Of a DNA stretch of 64,000 nucleotides, positions 1 through 9,888 are shown one piece after another (the first letter of the stretch is position 1; each line of letters opens with the position of its first letter). Made by a program: the position numbers and the translations under genes. Where the stretch lies: assembly GCA_009746045.1 (NCBI GenBank), contig RPFO01000076.1:3048420-3112419 (forward strand), given 5' to 3'. The notes under the pieces were generated by a model. It saw only the letters and a list, made by a program, of their open reading frames with translations, was not told the DNA's origin and made no database searches. The DNA comes from Mesostigma viride. Taxonomy: Eukaryota > Streptophyta > Mesostigmatophyceae > Mesostigmatales > Mesostigmataceae.

Positions 1-1
1 A

Positions 2-385
2 CGTCGTGTTTTTACTGCGCCTTCCCATTCATCTAGTGATAATAGCTTAGCTAAATATTACGTAGTTATTACCCCTCAATGGTCAGCCATTTTCCTCTCT
101 TGGTCAGATGCTAGGAAGATAGTGCAAAATCGTACATATAATGTAATTAGGTATAAGAAATTTGTTACCTTCGAGGAAGCTCAACAATTCCTTATAGACC
201 ATAGTGTATCAGATCTAGGCCTACACGTACGTTCTACTCCTCATGGTCGCCCTCCTGTAGAAGCTCTAGATTTTGCTACCCCTCCTTCGTCTCCCCCTAA
301 GAGGGCTGCATCCTCATCTAGCTTAGATACTCCTCTCACCTTAGAATTCGGTTCCCTATCCATTACTGTTGTTAAAAAGGATTGA
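2..385 (+). CDS. RNase H1 N-terminal hybrid-binding / viroplasmin-like domain ORF (5' partial)
   Basis: The frame is open from base 2 to a TGA at 383-385, so the start lies left of the window. An N-terminal block reads KYYVVITPQWSAIFLSW followed by SDARKIVQN, then YKKFVTFEEAQQFL. This matches the RNase H1 hybrid-binding (caulimovirus viroplasmin-like) fold: YYVV strand, I..SW turn, basic/aromatic YKKF, and EEA..FL helix. In that family the fold binds RNA:DNA hybrids or dsRNA. The rest (about residues 70-127) is low-complexity Pro/Ser. The stop lies 122 nt before the gag ATG at 508, in the same orientation, so it probably belongs to the retroelement as an ORF before gag. An unrelated fragment is possible. 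Confidence 0.6.
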   Translation, partial: RRVFTAPSHSSSDNSLAKYYVVITPQWSAIFLSWSDARKIVQNRTYNVIRYKKFVTFEEAQQFLIDHSVSDLGLHVRSTPHGRPPVEALDFATPPSSPPKRAASSSSLDTPLTLEFGSLSITVVKKD

Positions 386-507
386 TTTAAATTGTTTCCT
401 TCTTTTAAGCCATTAAAAGCTTTTTCTTTTCTTTCCTTGCCTTAAATTAGGCCTTGTCCTTTATCCTTGTTGCTTTCAGTTAGATCTGATCATTTACTTA
501 AATAAAA

Positions 508-2245
508 ATGGATCCAGTGGGTGGTAACATGTCGCCTATACCTACCAATACTCCTACTATGAGTAATAATAATAATAATACTAACAACCATAACAACAAT
601 CGTGGTAACCGACGGGACTCACTTGAAACGGTGCACCATCTCACTCCTCAAGGTAATCTTCGTACCTCACCTCCTTCTCCTATTGCTGGTGGTCGCCGTC
701 GTCCCTCACTTACCCCTCCTACCTATGAACAACGTCAACGTATGCAAGTCAGATTTAGTGATGACCCTTCCCTTACCCTGAACCAGGCCCCTGCTCCTGC
801 AACCTTGGCTCAACCCTCCAGCAGGTCCTCACTAACTAACAATGTTTCTAGGCCTCCTTCCCACCCTGTGCCTTCCATGCCTGCTCTTAACACGGGTCGT
901 GCCTCTGCCCCTGTCGGTCCTTCTGGGCGCCCTAGTGCAGTTCCCTTTTACCCACCTGCTTCCTGGTCCTACCCTGAGACGGCCTATGAGGCAGCCCAGG
1001 TCCCTACCCGTGTGGCTGATTTAGAAGTTAACAGTGATTTCAGCACCATGCCCTAGATGATAGAAATTATGATCATTTTGCCTATTCCTCTCTTCGTGAG
1101 CAATATACTGTCCCCTTCTCTTATGGGCACCAGCCTGAAACGGTGGCCCCTTCTAGACCCCTACCCAAGACTTTTCCTCTTCCTTCCTTCTATCCCGCTT
1201 ATGTAGCAGTGGAAGATAGTGGCCCTATGGGAAAAACTGACTCTTCTAATCCCCCTAAGCCCCCTGCTCTTCCCCTCTTTGCTAACCTTCCCAAGCTGGA
1301 TGTCAAGTCTACCCCTCAACAGTTTTTCACCTTTATTATAATGCTTACCCAGAACACGGAGTCGTGGCAGAATCATAATAGATGGCGTCTTTCTGATGCT
1401 GTATTAGTTCCTCACTATCTTACAACCTGTATTACTCCTGAGCTTGCTAACCTCATTCAGTGTGAGTCTTTGGCCTCTCATGCCTACCCTAACTCTGTAG
1501 CAGAATTGTTTAAGCGTTTAGAGAACCATTTAGTCCCTCCTGATTCAGATTGGCAGGATAGATTAGCCTTTGGTACCTTGCAGCAGGGTACTAAATCATT
1601 TAAGGAGTATATGAAAGAGTTTGATGCTCAGATGGTACGAATTAGGGATTTGTCGGGTGCAGAAGTACGTGCTCGCTTCCTCCAAGGCCTCAGTAGACCC
1701 TTATTACGTGAAGTCAAGCGCCAGTTCTCTGCCTACCGTTTTACTGATCTGCCCCTCAAGCATGTGCGCCAGCATCTCTTGCGTGTAGCAGATTTCTTCA
1801 CCACCCCTTCTCTTCCTACCCGTTCCCGTATTAATAATATTATCCTTACCCCTGAGGAGGAGAACTCCTATGTAGAAGAATTAGATATCTGTGTTACTGA
1901 CCTTTCAGCCCTTGATGTCTCTCATATCACATGCTATCATTGTAAGGAAGTAGGTCATCTTAAACGTGAGTGCCCCAAGTTCCTTTCGGGTGCTCCCCCT
2001 CATCCCGACGCTCGCCCTCCTCGTACCCCTCAGCGTGCTCCTATATTCGTCCTACTTCAGGACGCATTCCCTCAGCTACCCCTAGTAGGCTGAATGCTGT
2101 GCAGGCAGGGCCCCCAGGGTTCCCCTATGATAATCAGGCTCCCGCACCCTCTTCGCTCCCTCGTGACCCTCCAGCAGTGGCTTTTTCGCCAGGGTCTTCT
2201 TCGGGGTTAGTTCCTATGGATTTGGGGGGGGAGGGGGAACAATAG
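508..2245 (+). pseudogene. gag: gag of Ty3/gypsy element, frameshifted
   Basis: Three reading-frame segments join into one Gag. Segment 508-1056 starts at an ATG with an Asn/Pro-rich N-terminus. Segment ~1038-2093 (open from 1038 in its frame) carries the capsid-like region, with FFTFIIMLTQNTESW and LEQ/LAFGTLQQGTKSF-type helices. It ends in one CCHC knuckle, C-x2-C-x4-H-x4-C, near 1932-1974. A tail ending in PMDLGGEGEQ continues in a third frame to 2245. The frame changes near 1038-1056 and ~2040-2060 look like single-base indels, so Gag is broken in this copy. The terminal overlap with pol is at the G-run at 2224-2237. Confidence 0.8.
2224..2237 (+). other. G8-A-G5 run at gag-pol overlap (PPT-like / possible frameshift site)
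   Basis: Eight G, one A, five G, preceded by TTT. The gag tail (frame 2) terminates at 2243-2245. The frame one base back (frame 1) is open through this run into protease. The run resembles the polypurine tract next to the 3' LTR (8935-8945). Either a -1 slippage site or an internal plus-strand priming tract is possible. Confidence 0.45.
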
Positions 2246-2358
2246 GCCTGTCAGCCGGGGGTAACCTGGACAGGTCCTTAGATAGTACCCCAGATAAAAA
2301 TTTTTGCCTGCCTGTTTTTATAACCTCTGTAGGAGCTGAATCTTCCCTACCACTACGT

Positions 2359-4542
2359 GTGCGTCCTCTTATGTTCTTGAATGGTGGTTTAACCGTCCCT
2401 CACACTGTTGTAGACCCCTTCTTGCATGCTGATGAAATCTTGAATGTCTCTGTGTTGGTAGATAGCGGTGCGGCTAGCTCCTTTGTGAGCGAGGCCCTAG
2501 TTAGGCGTTTAGGACTAGTCCCTACCCCTCACACCAAACCCGTCACTGTTCATTATGCTGATGGTCGCACCAGTCATTCCCCGGGTACGGTGTCCCTTCC
2601 CATGGTTATACAAGGACGTACTGTCAACCTGACGGCCACTATAGGCCCTATCACTACCGCTGATGTATTACTAGGATTAGATTGGCACCAGGATAATAAG
2701 ATTACTATTAATTATGATACCATGGTCATCTGGTTTCCAGATAGCTCTTACTGGGTACCGGAACGTCATTATAGATTGGAAAATTTATCCTTGGTAGATA
2801 TTACTCCTCCTACACCTGTTGATCCTCCTGTAAGACCTATACCTGAAGTATTAATGTCCAATGATGAGTTGCGTTCTGAACTAAAGGAATATGGATATTT
2901 ATTATGTATGAACCTTCAGTTAGAAGTACAGGAGATACCTATCACTAATAATAGTGTGGATATAGATATAAACACAGTGGATACAATAGGAGTGGGATTT
3001 ACTGAAAATGAAATAGTAAGATACATGGCTGTGATAGATTCCTCAAAGGTTTTTGAAGAAAGGACTCCTTCTTATCCTCCTCCTCGTTCTGTTTTACACC
3101 GTGTAGTTATCAAGGACGGTGCAGTTCCTACGCACTCTCCGATGTATAGAATGGGCCCTACCGAATTAAAGGAACTAAAACAGATTTTAGTGTCGCTATT
3201 AGAAGCAGGATTGATAGAGCCTAGTAACTCTCCCTACTCAGCTGGTGTCCTGTTAGTTCCTAAGCCAAATGGCGAGTTTCGCCTAGTTACTGATTATAGG
3301 AAGTTGAATGATATTACTGTGAAGTCTAAATACCCTCTACCTCGTATTGATGATATATTTAATAAGGTTAAAGGTTCCACTTGTTTCACAGTACTGGATT
3401 GTGCGGATGGGTTTTGGCAGTTGCGGATAGCTCCCGAGGATTGCCATAAAACCGCCTTTGCCACCCCTTTTGGTCATTACCAGTTTAGAGTAGCGGCTAT
3501 GGGACTCTGTAACTCGCCTGCCTCTTTTCAAATGTTAATGGCTGAAAATTCTTTGTGGGCGCGCCGTGCTAAAGTCCGTTCGGGTAGGAGTGTCCCATTT
3601 TTAGGGCACGTTCTGTCAGATGCCGGGGTCGCTACCGACCCGGATAAAACTAAGTCAATTCAGGAATGGCCTACCCCTACCGACGTTAAAGGTGTACGTA
3701 GTTTTCTAGGAATTGCTTCTTACTATAGGCGCTTCATTCCGCGTTTCGCAACTATAGCAGCCCCTATTAATCATTTATTAAAGAAGGATATCCCCTTTGT
3801 TTGGAGTAGTGAATGTCAGTCGGCTTTTCAGTGCCTAAAATCCCTACTCCTTTCCCCTCCTGTACTCATCCTACCGGATACTACTAAACCTTTTGTTGTG
3901 GCTACAGATGCTAGTAAGGTAGCTATAGGTGGCGTCCTTCTCCAGGATCAGGGTCAGGGCTTACAGCCAATTGAGTATATCTCTAGGACAATGCTTCCTG
4001 CGGAGCGTAACTATCCCGTACACCAGCAGGAACTCTTAGCGGTGGTGTATTGTTGCCACGCGTGGCAGCACTTTCTTAAAGGTGCTCAATTTGATGTCTG
4101 CCTGAATGAACCCTGTGAGCTAGATCCTTATAGATTAGTTATCCAAACGGATCACCGTCCCCTTACCCATCTTCTCTCCCAACCCAACCTTACCCCTCGG
4201 CAAGCGCGCTGGATGGAATTTTTAGCACAGTTTTCCCCTTTCAAACTTCAGTATGTCAAGGGTGTAGATAACATAGTACCAGATGCACTCTCTCGTCGTG
4301 CAGACTACTCCTTTTTCGAGGACCTTGATGTTCTCAATACTACTCTAGTTCCTACTACTATGGGTGTAACCCCTTATGGTGAACTACCTGATGATGAATC
4401 CTATGCCTACCTCTTTCATACAGCTGTTCGCATGCCTGATCTTCTTTCTCACGTAGGACTCTCTCTCCCGTGTGAGGCCCTTCCCGTGGCCTCGGTGGGG
4501 GGGAGGGGAAAAATAAAATTTCTGTACCGCTTAGCCATATAG
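2359..4542 (+). pseudogene. pol: pol part 1: protease, reverse transcriptase (active site deleted), RNase H
   Basis: There is no convincing ATG. The frame is open upstream to the G-run at 2224, consistent with expression by frameshift from gag. Retropepsin: VLVDSGAASSFV (about residues 32-43) and later DVLLGLDW. RT: LLEAGLIEPSNSPYSAG, LVTDYRKLN, YPLPRIDDIF and FTVLDCADGFWQLRI carry the first catalytic Asp. The sequence then passes directly from NSPASFQMLM to AENSLWARRAK and PFLGHVLSDAG. The segment that normally carries YxDD, about 40 residues, is missing in frame near 3537-3550. RNase H: VVATDASKVAIGGVL, the QQELLAVVY glutamate, and TDHRPLTHLL are present. This copy encodes no functional polymerase. 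Confidence 0.9.
4497..4513 (+). other. G7-A-G4-A5 run at RNase H / integrase junction
   Basis: A second G-run copy. The protease-RT-RNase H frame ends at 4540-4542. The integrase frame, one base back, is open across this run (reading NKISVPLSHIATRS) into the integrase ORF. A slippage site, a central polypurine tract, or coincidence with a single-base indel are all possible. Confidence 0.4.
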
Positions 4543-4652
4543 CGACTAGGTCAGGAAAGTCTTACGAAAACGTAGTCCCTCTAGGACCTCCCCTTCTCTT
4601 TGGCAAGGCGGTAGGAGATCTCTTTAAACCTGTTCTGGATACCTCTGTAGCG

Positions 4653-6179
4653 ATGCCTACCTCTGATCTTGAACGCCTTATTAGTAGATTTACGGCCACT
4701 GAGCCGGAAGCATTAGCTGCCATTGCTGCACATCCCCAACAATTAGGCAAGCATCCTTGTAAATTTGTAGGTGGGTTTTTATATGTGCAGGTAGCAGATT
4801 CTCCCCCTCAATGGCGCCTGTATGTCCCTCCTATCTGTCGCTCCTCCTTGCTCTTTGAGTTGCATGACTTAGCTGCTCATCAGGGTGGTAAACGGGTACG
4901 GGACTTAGTAGCCCGCTCTTATTACTGGCCTTCCCTTTATAAGGATGTAGATGAGTATGTTAGAACTTGTCAATCTTGCCAGGAGATGAAACCCAATAAC
5001 GTAGGACAGATAGCAGAACCTAGGACCTTGCCTGACCCCATCATGCCGTGGGATTCTATCATGATGGATTTTGTAGGACCTTTTAGAAAGAATGATAGGG
5101 GCAATGCCCAAATCCTTGTGTTCATAGATCGTTTTACTCGTATGTGCCATCTTGTGCCGTGTCCTTTAGAACTCACAGCACGTGATTGCGCACGCCTATA
5201 CCTCAATAATGTATATAGATATCATGGTTTGAGTAGGCAGTTTATTAGTGATAAGGATAAATTATTTACCTCAGATTTTTGGCAGCAGTTTTTCGCTGCC
5301 ATCGGTACCAAGGTTACCTACGGTACTGCCTACCACTCCTCCTCCTCTCATTTAGTAGAGCGTCTTAATAGGGTAGTAGAAGAAGCGCTTAGGCACTATG
5401 TTAATGGCTCGGGTAGTGATTGGGAGGATTATTTATGTTTGGTAGAGTTCTCCCTCAACAATTGTCCCCAAGCTGCGCATGGATATACGCCCTTCTTCTT
5501 AGATACTGGTAGACAGCCTCTTACTCCTACCTCTCTCTTAGCTAGTCCTCTACGGGACAAGGATGATGTGTCCCGAGATACTGTAGAAGGTGTACGGTCC
5601 TTACTAGATAGAATGAAAACTGCTCATGACCACGCGATCTCAGGGTACCAAAAAGCTCAGTCTAAGTACCTTGCTAGGTTGCGTGCCTCCTTAGATAGAA
5701 GAGCACCTGAGATAGAAATAGGAGATCTAGTATTAGTAGAAGGCCCTCGTGTTGGCCGTTTTGCTCATAAGTTTGAAGCAGAACTTAAGGTCAAACTTAG
5801 GCCCGCCTTCTTAGGACCCTTCCATGTTTTGTCTAGAGTAGGAAATTTCCTATATAAAGTCGATATCCCTACCTCTTGGCAGACACATTCGAACACCTTC
5901 CATAGGAGCCAGCTGAAACTGTACCACCCTAGTACGTTCGCTGGTAGAGAGCTAGCGCCTGCCCCTTTAGAGCATAACCCTGACACTGGGGAAGTAGAAG
6001 ACGAAGTAGAAAGCATCGTGGCCCATAGAGATATCAAAAAGGGCCGCGGTACCCAGCGTCAGTATAAAGTGAAGTGGATGTATGCTCGTAGTGAAGTAGA
6101 TAAGGTCTGGTATACGGAGAGTGAGCTAGATGGGTGTAGTCGCCTGCTCCAGGAATATAAAACCCTGCACAAGCTCTAG
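4653..6179 (+). CDS. pol part 2: integrase with C-terminal chromodomain
   Basis: The frame is open from about 4500; 4653 is the first clear ATG. H2C2 zinc-binding domain: H71, H76, C106, C109. Catalytic core: D139 in MMDFVGPF, D200 in FISDKDKLF, E236 in SHLVERLNR. The spacing D-x60-D-x35-E is typical of Ty3 integrases. The usual HPQSDGQ before the Glu is replaced by HSSSSHL, an oddity next to the active site. The GPFHVLSRVGNFLYKV region is the SH3-like C-terminal part. Residues ~445-508 (VESIVAHRDIKKGRG, QYKVKWMYARSEVDKVWYTESEL) form a chromodomain, which in chromoviruses directs integration to modified chromatin. This is the best-preserved reading frame of the element. Confidence 0.92.
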   Translation: MPTSDLERLISRFTATEPEALAAIAAHPQQLGKHPCKFVGGFLYVQVADSPPQWRLYVPPICRSSLLFELHDLAAHQGGKRVRDLVARSYYWPSLYKDVDEYVRTCQSCQEMKPNNVGQIAEPRTLPDPIMPWDSIMMDFVGPFRKNDRGNAQILVFIDRFTRMCHLVPCPLELTARDCARLYLNNVYRYHGLSRQFISDKDKLFTSDFWQQFFAAIGTKVTYGTAYHSSSSHLVERLNRVVEEALRHYVNGSGSDWEDYLCLVEFSLNNCPQAAHGYTPFFLDTGRQPLTPTSLLASPLRDKDDVSRDTVEGVRSLLDRMKTAHDHAISGYQKAQSKYLARLRASLDRRAPEIEIGDLVLVEGPRVGRFAHKFEAELKVKLRPAFLGPFHVLSRVGNFLYKVDIPTSWQTHSNTFHRSQLKLYHPSTFAGRELAPAPLEHNPDTGEVEDEVESIVAHRDIKKGRGTQRQYKVKWMYARSEVDKVWYTESELDGCSRLLQEYKTLHKL

Positions 6180-6255
6180 TTGTAGGCTTTCTCCTCTCTT
6201 ATGTTATGTCTGCTGTCGACGGGTGGTTGGTTGTCCCCTCCCCTCCGCAGCCGTC

Positions 6256-8574
6256 ATGTCAGAGCCTACCCCTCCGGCTGAGAGCCCGCTGCCGTCCCTG
6301 CCCCTACCGGACCCTGAGCTGTACTTCGAGGCCCTTCCGGGCCGCTGGGTGTCGCGGTCCAGTTATCCGGGTGGCGTTGTGCAGCCGGCCCTCCAGGCCC
6401 AACATGCGAGTCTAGTCCGGGCTGCTCTCTTCACGGTCACGTGGTACGGTCCTTCCCCTGACGAGCCGCATCAGCTTGTTTTGCACGGGTTCGACGATGC
6501 CGGGCACTGTTTGTTGGGGTGTGGTTCCCGCTGTCCAGCCTTGGGACAGATAGATGCGGTTCTCCAGTGCTCCCGTGTGTTCTCCTACCTTTCCACCCCT
6601 GTGGGCCGCTCCTGCCTACGGGATGTGTTCCCCTGGCTTCCGGCTGAGGATGATGCTGAGGTAGATGAGAACCCCTGCGACCTTCTGCGGGCCGTAGAAT
6701 TCATGGAGATAGCTGATCAGTCGGCGGGAGTAGCAGTTGGTGGTCCTGCCCCTACGGGCGCCCCATCCGAGGTACATTATACTCCAGAATATTCTGCCTC
6801 GAGCGCTGCGTCCGCCTCCTCGGCGTCTGCTCCTCCCTCTCCGGTCCCGTCGTCCCCTCGGTCGACCCGGTGTGTTGCAGTGGAGCCTACCCCTTCGGGT
6901 TTGCCTGATCCTCTTTCGGCGACAGTTTCTGCGATGCAGGCGCAGATCCAGTCCCTGACGGCGGCCTTCGGGGCCTTCATGGCGGCCCAGGCGCACGCTC
7001 CAGCCACGCCAGGTGGGGTGTCTGTTGCAGCTGTGCCCCCTTCCCCTTCGGTCGCCTCGACGTCTACGGGTCCGACCGTGTCGCACGAGCCCTCGGCGGC
7101 TGCGGTTCCCTCTGGTGCTGCAGCTCCTACGCCTTCGGCTACCGCTGCGCCTGCTACTGACGTACCTGCGCCTCGGCGCGAGTCCGCCGTCCCAGTGGCC
7201 GCGCCCGCCGCCGCCGCGTCCGAGCCGCCCACCACGTCAGCGCCGCCCTCGCGGGGTTTCTTCAGCGACCCGGGCGGTCTTCCCAGGCTTTGGGAGGGCG
7301 GTCCTCCGCAGAGGATCCCGGTGCCTGACTGGAGCTTGGACGGTAACCAGTCGTATGCCGGATTGCCTGTCCCCACGGGTCCTATTTTCAACATGTGGCC
7401 TGGTGGTGCTCCACCCCCAGAGACCGGCGCGCCAGTTGCGGAGGCGGGTCCGTCGCGACCCCCTGCGGCATCGGGTCCGACGCGGCCCCCTGTTGTACCG
7501 GCGCCTTCTGCGCCTGTGCCGGTTCCTACCCCTTCGTCGGCCCCTGCCCCTTCGGCCCCGCGGTCTTTGGCTGCGGTTGTTCGGTCCAGTGGCTCTGACC
7601 CGCGCGCCACCCGCGCTGCCGATTCCCTTCGGGAGTTGTCAGAGGGCGATCGGGATCGGGCCCCTTCTGTGGTGCATGCGACTCCGGAGTCGCGCGACAC
7701 GCCTGTCTTCGGGTATGGTATGTCTGCGCTCGCTTGCCGCCAGTGTGACCTGCCGCGCGCCTCCGCCGAGCTTGCCATTTCGCCCATGTCCTACGGGTTC
7801 TCCCAGGTGTGTCGGGCGCCGCGGGACCGTGGCCTACCAGTTGAGACTGATCGGCCTCCTTTCGACATGGTTATTTTAGCTGATCCGGTGTTCCAGGGTG
7901 AGATCCTGGTTCGGCGCGTCCTGTACCGCTGGGCTCGGCGCCACAATGACTTGGACACCTACGGCGGGTTCCAGTGGGCTTACCCTCCGCCTCTGGGCAT
8001 TATGGCCTCAGATGCTCTTACGGTAGATTTTCCTGCGGTGCCGGGTGCCACGTACAGCACCGTCCTTCAGCCCATCCTAGAGTGGGATGCCCGTCGTCCA
8101 GCGCCCATCCCGGGCCAGGGTTTGGACTCTCGGGGTCATCCTCCTCCCCGGGCTAGCGACTACCTCGAGACGTTCGGGTCGCGACAGTGTGCCCGCCGGT
8201 GGCGCTCCCGCGAGATTCGGCATATCCGGTTGTGGCCGTCCAACGTGGAGCCCCTGGTAGATCTGTTTTTCCCGACGGGTATGCGCCCTCGGATCCGGTA
8301 TCATCGCCTGCTCCTTCGGGCTCTCTGCCTGATCGCGGTAGAGCCTTTCCTACGCCTCTTTGCCTGCGGTTTCCTGGACTGGGCCCGGGGCCAGGTCGTT
8401 CTTACACAGCATAGGTACTACTGGGCCTTCCTGGGACTTTTCCCTGACGGCGTGTGGGCCGATGTTTTCCTCACTGTAGATAGGCACGACAATGCTGAGG
8501 ATGTGTCTCACTACCAGGCTTACCTGGATGTCCTGCTGGCCTCCCGTGGTACCTACCAGACGGATGGCCATTAG
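6256..8574 (+). CDS. Extra ORF downstream of pol, 772 aa, unknown function
   Basis: The first good ATG is at 6256, 76 nt after the integrase stop, and the frame runs uninterrupted for 772 residues. Three zones can be seen. A folded-looking N-terminus (~1-160) is rich in Leu, Trp and Cys. A Pro/Ala/Ser low-complexity middle (~170-500) follows. The C-terminus (~510-772) is rich in Trp, Arg and aromatics, with YRWARRHNDLDTYGGFQWAYP, RRWRSREIRHIRLWP and QHRYYWAFLGLFPDG. No membrane span, signal peptide or zinc knuckle is evident, so there is no env signature. GC content is clearly higher than in gag-pol, which suggests separate origin. It lies between pol and the polypurine tract, so it is probably carried by the retroelement. 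No family recognised. Confidence 0.65.
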   Translation: MSEPTPPAESPLPSLPLPDPELYFEALPGRWVSRSSYPGGVVQPALQAQHASLVRAALFTVTWYGPSPDEPHQLVLHGFDDAGHCLLGCGSRCPALGQIDAVLQCSRVFSYLSTPVGRSCLRDVFPWLPAEDDAEVDENPCDLLRAVEFMEIADQSAGVAVGGPAPTGAPSEVHYTPEYSASSAASASSASAPPSPVPSSPRSTRCVAVEPTPSGLPDPLSATVSAMQAQIQSLTAAFGAFMAAQAHAPATPGGVSVAAVPPSPSVASTSTGPTVSHEPSAAAVPSGAAAPTPSATAAPATDVPAPRRESAVPVAAPAAAASEPPTTSAPPSRGFFSDPGGLPRLWEGGPPQRIPVPDWSLDGNQSYAGLPVPTGPIFNMWPGGAPPPETGAPVAEAGPSRPPAASGPTRPPVVPAPSAPVPVPTPSSAPAPSAPRSLAAVVRSSGSDPRATRAADSLRELSEGDRDRAPSVVHATPESRDTPVFGYGMSALACRQCDLPRASAELAISPMSYGFSQVCRAPRDRGLPVETDRPPFDMVILADPVFQGEILVRRVLYRWARRHNDLDTYGGFQWAYPPPLGIMASDALTVDFPAVPGATYSTVLQPILEWDARRPAPIPGQGLDSRGHPPPRASDYLETFGSRQCARRWRSREIRHIRLWPSNVEPLVDLFFPTGMRPRIRYHRLLLRALCLIAVEPFLRLFACGFLDWARGQVVLTQHRYYWAFLGLFPDGVWADVFLTVDRHDNAEDVSHYQAYLDVLLASRGTYQTDGH

Positions 8575-8934
8575 ATAGAGGGCCTTAGGCCCGACCTGAG
8601 GGTGTTGTCCCTCCGGTATATAGAGTCGCCCTCATGTTCTGGCCAGTTGGCTGGTCGTTCTTGGTCCTTGGTACTGATTTGTTTACTCTGTGTGTCCTGC
8701 CCAGTGCCGTTCCCCCCCGGCAAGGACTTTGTTCCAGGCAGTTAGGGGAACCTACCACCAGGCTTGGTGCTGGCTAACCCTACACCTCCCGGCGTGGTGG
8801 TGGAGACCGAGTTAATACGTTGGTGTCTTGTATCTTGGACGGTCTGCCGACTGTGTTAGTGTGTGCTGGGTGCATTAGGTTTCCTACCCCTTGTTTTCCT
8901 CCCTGTGCGTAGGGAGAGGGCTCCCTACCTTTGT
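8575..8934 (+). other. 3' non-coding leader to the polypurine tract
   Basis: About 360 nt between the extra ORF and the polypurine tract. There is no convincing coding frame. It includes a TATATAGAG stretch near 8619 and several CCTACC/GGTGG pairings. Confidence 0.5.
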
Positions 8935-8945
8935 GGGGGGGGAGG
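8935..8945 (+). promoter_or_regulatory. 3' polypurine tract
   Basis: G8-A-G-G immediately precedes the TGTTAC start of the 3' LTR. This is the expected position for plus-strand priming. Confidence 0.8.
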
Positions 8946-9558
8946 TGTTACGTCGCGTAACAATTCGTTGTAGTTACGGACGTAAATTAGGTCTTTTGCC
9001 TCGGTTGTCCCTAGGTTTACGTTTAGGCTCCTACCGGGACATTATTGTCCTCGTAACAGTACTGTGGTACATTGGGTGCCGTTGGGCGCCGCGCCGCGTA
9101 CTTTACTAGTGGTCCTGATCCTGTGGTAGAATGTAGTGGACCAGCGTGCATCAGTAGATGTAGTGGACCAGCGTGCATCTGTAGGCGAGGGCCATGTCGG
9201 CCCGAGCGTGTTGGACCGTTGGTGACCATTTATGCGCGTTCTACCCCTTGTGTGTGCACTCGGCGTGTGTTAAATGAATTAACACATTTAGGCTTGGGTC
9301 ACGGCAGTGTAGTTGTGTTTCCTTCCTCTATTCCTGGAGTAAACGGGTTTTGGTAAATGGTTGTATGGCGTATTATAGTAACACATACGTTAATGCATTG
9401 AGATCAGCTCCGTCACGTTCGTCTTTCGCCAGAGGTTTGAGTAGAGGAGGCCTGACCAGTTTAGGTAGTATCAGGCCCATTAGAGGTAGAGGTGGAGGTA
9501 GATATCCGCGGCGTAACAGTCTCTGGGTTCACAGTGGTCTTCTTGTTCCTCAGTAACA
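8946..9558 (+). repeat. 3' LTR of Ty3/gypsy element (613 bp)
   Basis: Starts TGTTACG directly after the polypurine tract and ends GTAACA, so the termini form a TGTTAC/GTAACA inverted repeat. It contains a short internal duplication with ATGTAGTGGACCAGCGTGCA at about 9130-9180. The partner 5' LTR is outside the window. Confidence 0.85.
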
Positions 9559-9560
9559 AA

Positions 9561-9572
9561 CCTCCGATACCA
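9561..9572 (-). other. Primer-binding site of minus-strand LTR element
   Basis: The minus strand reads TGGTATCGGAGG immediately after the LTR end at 9573. It resembles the TGGTATCAGAGC site complementary to initiator Met tRNA. The same 12-mer follows the R3 5' LTR at 35058. Confidence 0.75.
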
Positions 9573-9732
9573 TGTTTGAATTGGGAGAGGAAACTAATGG
9601 GTTTTACACAATGCCTTGTGCTTGGCCTTGCTACCCACACACCTTGCAGGTGCTGAAAGAAAGAGAGGTTGAAGACAATTTACGTGGAAGAATAAATGGC
9701 TTTATTAGAATATAATAGTTGGAGAAGAGCTT

Positions 9733-9797
9733 GAATGGAGGTTGAATGGAGGTTGAATGGAGGTTAAATGGAGGTTGAATGGAGGTTAAATGGAGGT
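9733..9797. repeat. 11-bp minisatellite inside the LTR
   Basis: About six tandem copies of TGAATGGAGGT, some with TAAATGGAGGT. Confidence 0.85.
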
Positions 9798-9888
9798 ACC
9801 TGCCCTTAGGGGGCAGTTTCCTTTTATACCTTTTAGGCTAGGAAGGATGACATCAGCAATGACATCATCACAGAAGCTTGTAGAAACA

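Larger units (their letters stand above)
1..9558 (+). mobile_element. Ty3/gypsy chromovirus-type LTR retrotransposon, 5' end outside window
   Basis: Order seen: hybrid-binding-domain ORF, gag with zinc knuckle, aspartic protease, reverse transcriptase, RNase H, integrase with C-terminal chromodomain, an extra GC-rich ORF, polypurine tract, 3' LTR. Pol order PR-RT-RH-IN and the chromodomain identify a Ty3/gypsy chromovirus-like element. The 5' LTR and primer site must lie left of the window. Gag carries frameshifts and RT lacks its catalytic segment, so this copy cannot be autonomous. It lies three bases beyond the primer-binding site of a minus-strand element (9561-9572), which suggests insertion into that older element. 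The TSD cannot be tested without the left end. Confidence 0.9.

Noticed and set aside
6777..7787. Minus-strand 336-codon frame opposite the extra Ty3 ORF
   Set aside because: GC-rich, low-complexity Gly/Ala composition mirrors the sense Pro/Ala tract; no independent protein features.
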